The position numbers and the translations under genes are program-made. Source: DATKXO01 sp035528995 (GTDB lineage: Bacteria; Planctomycetota; Phycisphaerae; UBA1845). From it: 25,524 bases of DNA. The stretch lies in NCBI GenBank assembly GCA_035528995.1, contig DATKXO010000092.1:1-25524 (forward strand), in the 5' to 3' direction. This document shows positions 21,134 to 25,524 of this stretch, piece after piece. Each line of letters begins with the position of its first letter. The first letter of the stretch is position 1. Below the pieces are notes generated by a model that was given only the letters and a program-made list of their open reading frames with translations, did not search any database and had not been told where the DNA came from.

Positions 21134-22189
21134 ATGTGTGCACAGGCGAACAGACAACCCCGGCTGGGATGGGTGAGCGCAACGTTAGCTGCTGTGCTGT
21201 GCTCCGAGCTGTCGGTATGGGCGGGCCAACCGGCGGCGGGTGGCGAGCAGGGCAGTCCGGTCAGCGAGACTCGTGTATTCGACATCCGCTCATTGCTTCT
21301 GGAGGTTCCCGATTACCGAGCCGTCTTCAGCGATCTGCGCAGTGACGACATCTTCGGGCCGGTGAAGCCGCCACCTGCCGACGCCGGCATACTCAGTGAC
21401 GCGGACGGCAAGGCAATGCGCAGCTCCGAGAGTCAGGCGGAAGGCCAGCAAGAGAATGCCGAGGTGCTCATGAGGATGCTCCAGGAGATCGTGGTGCCGG
21501 AGTCCTGGCGCGACTACGGCGGTGACGTGGGGGTGATGCACTACTACGGCGGGCAACTGGTGGTGTCCAACACGCCGGACGTGATTGTGGAGACTGAGCG
21601 TCTGCTGAACCTGCTGAAGGCCTCGCGGTCACTGAAGCTGCGATTGGACGCCTGCTTCGTTACGGTGCCGTCACAAGCAGGTCCCACCGAGATGGGCGGC
21701 CTGGGCAAGCAGAATGAGTTCGCGCCCGACGAGTTCCGGAAACTCCTGGCAACCCATGCGGATGAACTCTCGGTAACTCGGGCCTCGGTGTCGGGCTTCG
21801 AGGGTCAACGGATCTTCACCACCGCAGGGCGTCAGTACAATGTCCTGGTGGGCACGGATGCAGTGGTGGCGTCCGGCAGTGCGGCGTACACGCCGGTGGC
21901 CCGGCAACTGGTCAGTGGGGTGACGCTGGAGGTTCAGGCGGTGCTGGACGCAGCCCGGGAGACCGTACTGGTCGATCTGCGCACCTCGTTGGGAGAGCTG
22001 AGGCCGACGTCGCCACCGGCATCCGTACCCACTGACCCGTTGGCCGTTGGCAGCTCCGTCCCGCCGTATCAAGTCGCTCATTTCGCCACGAGCGTGTCGC
22101 TACCGGTAGGGCGGTATTCCCTGGTCGGCATCGCCCACTACGACGATGATCGGGACGTCATGCTGTTCGTGATGCCGAGCCGGGAGTAG
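21134..22189 (+). CDS. Exported secretin-domain-like protein
   Basis: The 351-residue product begins with a signal peptide (LGWVSATLAAVLCSELSVWA). The next part, VFDIRSLLLEVPDYR, then a region ending in a VPESWRDYGGDVGVMHYYGG, QLVVSNTPDVIVETERLLNLLKA block, is the N-domain-like module of planctomycete proteins annotated as secretin-related. A final region with GVTLEVQAVLDAARETVLVDL and HFATSVSLPVGRY resembles the secretin beta-domain strands, but the full pore domain is short. It may act in or on the envelope, not as a complete secretion channel. ATG 21134 is chosen over an upstream frame start at 21083 because AAGGAG sits 8 bases ahead and the signal peptide follows. It is probably co-transcribed with the sigma/anti-sigma pair (29-base gap). 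Confidence 0.72.
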   Translation: MCAQANRQPRLGWVSATLAAVLCSELSVWAGQPAAGGEQGSPVSETRVFDIRSLLLEVPDYRAVFSDLRSDDIFGPVKPPPADAGILSDADGKAMRSSESQAEGQQENAEVLMRMLQEIVVPESWRDYGGDVGVMHYYGGQLVVSNTPDVIVETERLLNLLKASRSLKLRLDACFVTVPSQAGPTEMGGLGKQNEFAPDEFRKLLATHADELSVTRASVSGFEGQRIFTTAGRQYNVLVGTDAVVASGSAAYTPVARQLVSGVTLEVQAVLDAARETVLVDLRTSLGELRPTSPPASVPTDPLAVGSSVPPYQVAHFATSVSLPVGRYSLVGIAHYDDDRDVMLFVMPSRE

Positions 22190-22218
22190 TCAACCTGTTG
22201 AAAGCGCGTTCGGGCGCA

Positions 22219-22806
22219 TCAACGATTCGGAGGCGGTTCAAGGCCCAGGAAGTTGGCCAGCAGGTGGTGGCCGTGCTTGGTCAGGAAACTCTCGGGGTGG
22301 AACTGCACACCGTCCACGGGCAGGTCGCGGTGGCGAATGCCCATCAGCTCATCTCGTTCCGTCCAGGCGCTGATCTCGAACTCGGCCGGTAGCGTTTCCC
22401 GCGCCACCGTCAGGGAGTGATAGCGAGTGGCGGTGAAGGGGTTGGGCAGGCCGGCGTAGACGCCCTTGCCGTCGTGGTAGATTTCGGAGGTCTTGCCGTG
22501 CATGAGACGGTCGGCCCGGATGATCCGCCCGCCGAAGGCCTGGGCGATCGCCTGGTGGCCCAGACACACGCCCAGCAGGGGGACCTGGCCGGCGAAGCGT
22601 TGGACCACCTCGACGCTGATGCCGGCTTCGTTGGGCGTGCATGGTCCCGGCGAGAGGATGATGTGGCTGGGGGCCAGGTCGGCGATTCCGTCTGGCGTGA
22701 TGGCGTCGTTGCGGAAGACGCGGACCTCGCGGGCGGCGTCCAGCTCGCCGATCCGCTGGACCAGGTTGTAGGTGAAGGAATCGTAGTTATCGACGATCAG
22801 AATCAT
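22219..22806 (-). CDS. trpG: Glutamine amidotransferase, anthranilate/aminodeoxychorismate synthase component II
   Basis: The 195-residue product is a complete class I glutamine amidotransferase: MILIVDNYDSFTYNLVQ start, LSPGPCTPNEAG (oxyanion region), nucleophile C81 in GVCLGHQAIAQAFGG, and H170/E172 in QFHPES. It frees ammonia from glutamine for a chorismate-using partner, in tryptophan (TrpG) or folate (PabA) synthesis. No trpE/pabB or other trp gene is in the window, so which pathway cannot be decided; one protein may serve both. ATG 22806 matches the family start; a longer open frame to 22860 is ignored. The ribosome-binding site is weak. It is divergent from the membrane protein at 23093 across a palindrome-rich gap. 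Confidence 0.92.
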   Translation of the reverse strand: MILIVDNYDSFTYNLVQRIGELDAAREVRVFRNDAITPDGIADLAPSHIILSPGPCTPNEAGISVEVVQRFAGQVPLLGVCLGHQAIAQAFGGRIIRADRLMHGKTSEIYHDGKGVYAGLPNPFTATRYHSLTVARETLPAEFEISAWTERDELMGIRHRDLPVDGVQFHPESFLTKHGHHLLANFLGLEPPPNR

Positions 22807-22856
22807 GGCTTGGCAGCATAGCGTTCCCGAACCCGGCGGGCAATCCGGGGAGTGTT

Positions 22857-22934
22857 CCACGGGTTGCGCTTTGCCCGCCTGTCGGCGGGCTGCGCTTCAC
22901 CCGTGGCCACATTCCTCCGCCCCCTTCGGGGGCG
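22857..22934. repeat. Nested palindromes between two divergent genes
   Basis: An outer pair CCACGGGT (22857-22864) and ACCCGTGG (22899-22906) encloses GCCCGCC-TGTC-GGCGGGC (22873-22890). A second hairpin, CGCCCCC-TTC-GGGGGCG (22918-22934), follows directly. Since both neighbours start here, the structures cannot be their terminators. They look like mobile palindromic repeats or an element acting at the RNA/DNA structure level. Confidence 0.65.
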
Positions 22935-23092
22935 TCGCTGCACGGCACATCCCCGATTAGGCCAACGGCGCCGGCTACGAACGGTCGGCCTGTCGAGGCG
23001 CAGCTTGGTTCGCCGCCCCCCATCCGCTGAAAGTATCACACACCCGGCACAGTTCGTGTAAGGAATCGGGCAGCAGGCGCAAGAGGGAGCGT

Positions 23093-24931
23093 ATGGACAC
23101 GGCGGACCAGCGGGCCGGTCGCTGCGCAACGATCAGGAGGATGGTGCGCGCGGCGCTGGTCCACCCGAGGCTGCCGCTTGCCGTGGCGATCCTGTCCGTG
23201 GTGTTGGCGCTGCCGTCGCTACGGGTCGGGTGGCTGGCGGACGATCATTTCCTGCGCGTCCGGCTGACTGGGTCGGAGCAGCTCCCGGAGATAAGCGGCT
23301 CGATCTTCAGCGCCTTCACCTTCGCCGACGGCGATCCCGAACGCACCTCGCGGATCATGGACAAGGGGTTCTGGCCCTGGTGGACCGCCAAGGAACTGCG
23401 GGCGTCTTTCTTTCGTCCGCTGGCCGCGATCACGCATTGGATCGACGTGCGGCTCTGGCCCGACTACGCCTCCCTCATGCACCTGCACAGCGTGCTATGG
23501 CTCGGTGGGATGGTCGCGGCCGCGGCCCTGCTCTATCGGCGGCTGATGGGCCCGACCCTAGCGGCCGGGCTGGCGGCGCTGCTGTTTGCCATCGACGACG
23601 CCCACGGCACGCCGGTGGGCTTCCTGGCCAACCGCAACTCGTTGATGGCGACCTGCCTGGGGCTGGCGGCGCTGTTGGCCCATCAGCGTTGGCGGCGGAA
23701 CGGCTGGCGGGCCGGGGGCGTCATCGGACCGATGCTGTTTGCCTCGAGCCTGCTGTCGAGCGAGTTCGGGATCGGGACGATGGCCTACCTGCTCGCCTTC
23801 AGCGTCTTCCTCGACCGGGGAACGTGGGGCCGACGATTGACGTCCCTGCTGCCCTACGTGCTGATCGTGGTGGTGTGGCGGATCGTCTGGACGCACCTGG
23901 GTCACGGCATCCACGGCATGGACTTCTACGTCGACCCGCTGGATCATCCGCTGGGCTTTGTGGGGGCCGTGGTTCGCCGAGCACCGGTGCTGCTGTTGGG
24001 CCAATGGGCGGTGCCGCCGTCCGAGGTCATCTCACTCGGGAGCGTGACCCTGCCTGCGTCAGTTGCCCGGCTGATGTGGCTGGGGGCAGTGGTCGTCCTG
24101 GTGCTGCTCTGCCTGCTGCTGTGGCCGCTGGTGCGACGCGACCCGTCGGCCCGCTTCTGGGCACTGGGGATGTTTCTGTCGGCCGTGCCGGTGTGTGCGA
24201 CGTATCCGGCCGACCGCATGCTGCTGATGGTGGGCATCGGCGCTTTCGGGCTTTTGGGCCAGTTTGCCGCGCAGACCTTCGGAGAAGGCCATGCATATTT
24301 CAGTCACAACAACGGGCGCCTGCGGCGGGCAGGCGTGCGCGCGGGCGGCGTGATCCTGTTGCTCGTCCACGCAGTGGTGGCGCCGCTTGCGCTGCCGTTC
24401 CGTGCGCTGATGCCCTGGGGGCCGAGAGACACGATCGAGCAGTGTTCCATAAGGACCCCGTTTGATGATTCCATCGCGCAGCAGGACCTAGTGATCGTCA
24501 ACGGTCCGATCAACATGGCCGCGGCGTACCTTCCGATCGTGCGAGCGCTGGCGGACCAGCCGATTCCGCGTCGGGTGCGTCTTCTGGCCCCGAGCTTTTC
24601 TCCTGTCGTGTTGCATCGGCCCGATGAACATACTCTGGTGATTCGAGCCGAGTGGGGCTTCCTGGCCTCACCGCTGGATCGGCTGGCCCGCGGCGACGAC
24701 CACCCGATGGCGCTGGGACAGCGGGTCGAACTGACCGGCGTGACCGTCGAGGTGACGGCGTTGATGGACAACGGGCGGCCGGCCGAGGCGACCTGTCGAT
24801 TCGACGTACCGCTGGAAGACCCGTCGCTGCGATGGCTTCGATGGGACGAGGGTGCGTTCGTCCCGTTCGTTCCGCCGCCGGTCGGCGAGACCGTGCGATT
24901 GCCGGCGGCGATCCCCTCGCTCGGCTGGTAG
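23093..24931 (+). CDS. Polytopic membrane protein, GT-C glycosyltransferase-like
   Basis: The 612-residue product has about ten membrane helices (first LPLAVAILSVVLALPSL; later GLAALLFAIDDAHG, LTSLLPYVLIVVVWRIVW, VVLVLLCLLLWPLV and others). The first outside loop carries VGWLADDHFLR with D50-D51, the usual place of the acidic metal/donor motif in GT-C glycosyltransferases that use lipid-linked sugars. A C-terminal exported domain of about 150 residues is beta-rich (LVIVNGPINMAAAYLPIV; VELTGVTVEVTAL). The family match is loose: a mannosyltransferase-like role is inferred from fold alone, and no substrate is suggested. The start is ATG 23093 with GAGGGAG upstream. No operon partner is visible. 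Confidence 0.7.
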   Translation: MDTADQRAGRCATIRRMVRAALVHPRLPLAVAILSVVLALPSLRVGWLADDHFLRVRLTGSEQLPEISGSIFSAFTFADGDPERTSRIMDKGFWPWWTAKELRASFFRPLAAITHWIDVRLWPDYASLMHLHSVLWLGGMVAAAALLYRRLMGPTLAAGLAALLFAIDDAHGTPVGFLANRNSLMATCLGLAALLAHQRWRRNGWRAGGVIGPMLFASSLLSSEFGIGTMAYLLAFSVFLDRGTWGRRLTSLLPYVLIVVVWRIVWTHLGHGIHGMDFYVDPLDHPLGFVGAVVRRAPVLLLGQWAVPPSEVISLGSVTLPASVARLMWLGAVVVLVLLCLLLWPLVRRDPSARFWALGMFLSAVPVCATYPADRMLLMVGIGAFGLLGQFAAQTFGEGHAYFSHNNGRLRRAGVRAGGVILLLVHAVVAPLALPFRALMPWGPRDTIEQCSIRTPFDDSIAQQDLVIVNGPINMAAAYLPIVRALADQPIPRRVRLLAPSFSPVVLHRPDEHTLVIRAEWGFLASPLDRLARGDDHPMALGQRVELTGVTVEVTALMDNGRPAEATCRFDVPLEDPSLRWLRWDEGAFVPFVPPPVGETVRLPAAIPSLGW

Positions 24932-25258
24932 AGCGGTCACCTTTCGTGCGCCGGAACGGCCCCGCACTGCTGGTGAGATGGTGTTTCAATCCGATTCTCG
25001 CGTTGCACGGTCCGGAGGAAATCCCGACTCAAATAAGCGGATTAATTGAGCCATTGGTCCTGAGATTGCCGAAGAAGACAGGCGTAACTCGCGCCGGGAG
25101 CGGCGATTGCGCCCAGGCGCGTGGTTCAGGAAAGAGACAGAACAATCGGTTGACAGCCTACGAATTCGAGCGCAGGATGACGCTGAAGACGACGCCGGCG
25201 GCCGGCGCGGGTCGTCGATCGGGATCAATTCATCAATAACAAACGCGGAGGACAGATT
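24932..25258. other. Noncoding gap upstream of the lipoprotein gene
   Basis: I see no supported gene. Around 25040 there is an AT-richer patch, and TTGACA at 25150-25155 is a good -35, but the sequence 17 bases downstream (CAGGAT) is a poor -10. GGAGG at 25247-25251 is the ribosome-binding site of the next gene. Confidence 0.5.
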
Positions 25259-25524
25259 ATGCAAAGACGATGGGCAGGAGGTTATGGATGCATTGGGGTT
25301 TGCCTGATCGGCTGCCTCGCTCTGGTGGCCGGTTGCCCCAGCGCGGGCGGCGGCGGTGGGGATGAGGGCCCCGCGGCCGGCGAAGTGGGCGGTGCCTGTC
25401 TCGCCGGCGGGACCTGCAACGCAGGTCTGGCATGCAACACGGGCACCAACATCTGCGAGGCCGGCGGTGGCGAGGGCGAAGGTGAAGGTGAAGGCGAAGG
25501 CGAAGGCGAAGGTGAAGGCGAAGG
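25259..25524 (+). CDS. Cys-containing lipoprotein with Gly-Glu tract, 3' end beyond the window
   Basis: This is an 88-codon N-terminal part, open to the window end. ATG 25259 has GGAGG seven bases upstream. MQRR and a hydrophobic stretch lead to the lipobox LVAGC, so C26 should be lipidated and the protein sent to the envelope. Residues 45-67 have four evenly spaced cysteines, C47-x5-C53-x5-C59-x6-C66, in a small GGAC/GGTC/GLAC/TNIC repeat that probably forms disulfides. A (Gly-Glu)n run begins at residue 71 and continues past the edge. It probably acts as an acidic flexible linker before an unseen main domain. Function unknown; lipoprotein status is well supported. Confidence 0.85.
   Translation, partial: MQRRWAGGYGCIGVCLIGCLALVAGCPSAGGGGGDEGPAAGEVGGACLAGGTCNAGLACNTGTNICEAGGGEGEGEGEGEGEGEGEGE
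25469..25524 (+). repeat. GGCGAA/GGTGAA hexanucleotide tandem repeat encoding (Gly-Glu)n
   Basis: At least nine in-frame hexamers GGC/GGT-GAA/GAG run to the edge of the window. Synonymous GGC/GGT alternation breaks perfect repetition. Length changes by whole hexamers would keep the frame. Confidence 0.9.

Noticed and set aside
25150..25178. Promoter with TTGACA for the lipoprotein gene
   Set aside because: The -35 is good but no acceptable -10 lies 16-18 bases downstream.

Overview
The window is GC-rich bacterial chromosome with a planctomycete flavour (best guess a Phycisphaerae-like lineage). The evidence for this is indirect: a family of membrane proteins carrying an embedded CxxCGYNL...CPECG zinc ribbon, a planctomycete-style secretin-domain protein behind an ECF sigma/anti-sigma pair, a lipoprotein ending in a long (Gly-Glu)n tract, HEAT-repeat expansion, and many intergenic palindromic repeats. 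I could not run a search, so the lineage is an inference. No rRNA, tRNA or CRISPR array was seen.

Layout. 1-1829 (minus) is the start of a very long HEAT-repeat protein that runs off the left edge. 2065-2712 is the remnant of an IS21-type element whose istA is cut off just before its catalytic domain; it abuts, tail to tail, a SAM-dependent methyltransferase (2627-3580, minus) whose reading frame now ends inside IS DNA. Housekeeping genes follow: nrdR (minus), an RNase Z-like metallo-hydrolase (plus) and rplU (minus) with a clear promoter and no rpmA beside it. 6690-11050 is a tightly packed plus-strand four-gene operon. 11308-12630 is a polytopic membrane protein with a zinc ribbon, convergent with ftsK (12647-15193, minus), which lies downstream of rnr (15395-17695, minus). 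17853-18416 is an unrecognised membrane-anchored protein; 18843-19577 is a cobalamin-binding-fold protein lacking the usual axial histidine. 19912-22189 is an ECF sigma factor, a zinc-finger anti-sigma factor and a secretin-like exported protein. Then come a glutamine amidotransferase (trpG/pabA type, minus), a GT-C-like polytopic membrane protein and the first part of a cysteine-containing lipoprotein with a Gly-Glu repeat.

The most interesting locus is 6690-11050. Its first gene joins three things in one frame: a PqqD-like peptide-recognition domain, a twin-arginine-type signal segment, and a short exported tail with two back-to-back six-cysteine modules of the C-C-CC-C-C (knottin-like) pattern. 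The second gene is a VKOR-DsbA fusion, i.e. a complete disulfide-forming machine. The third and fourth genes, with ATGA overlaps, are an HprK-like kinase and a PF14907-type nucleotidyltransferase, a pair of enzyme types also found as tailoring genes in ribosomal-peptide (lasso) clusters. Together they suggest a peptide maturation pathway that recognises, possibly modifies, exports and oxidatively folds a disulfide-rich product; that whole-pathway reading is inference.

Intergenic DNA carries two repeat families whose hairpin stems show compensatory base changes between copies: a ~100-base repeat in three gaps (3696, 5491, 11127) and an inverted pair of palindromic units at 6139-6229.
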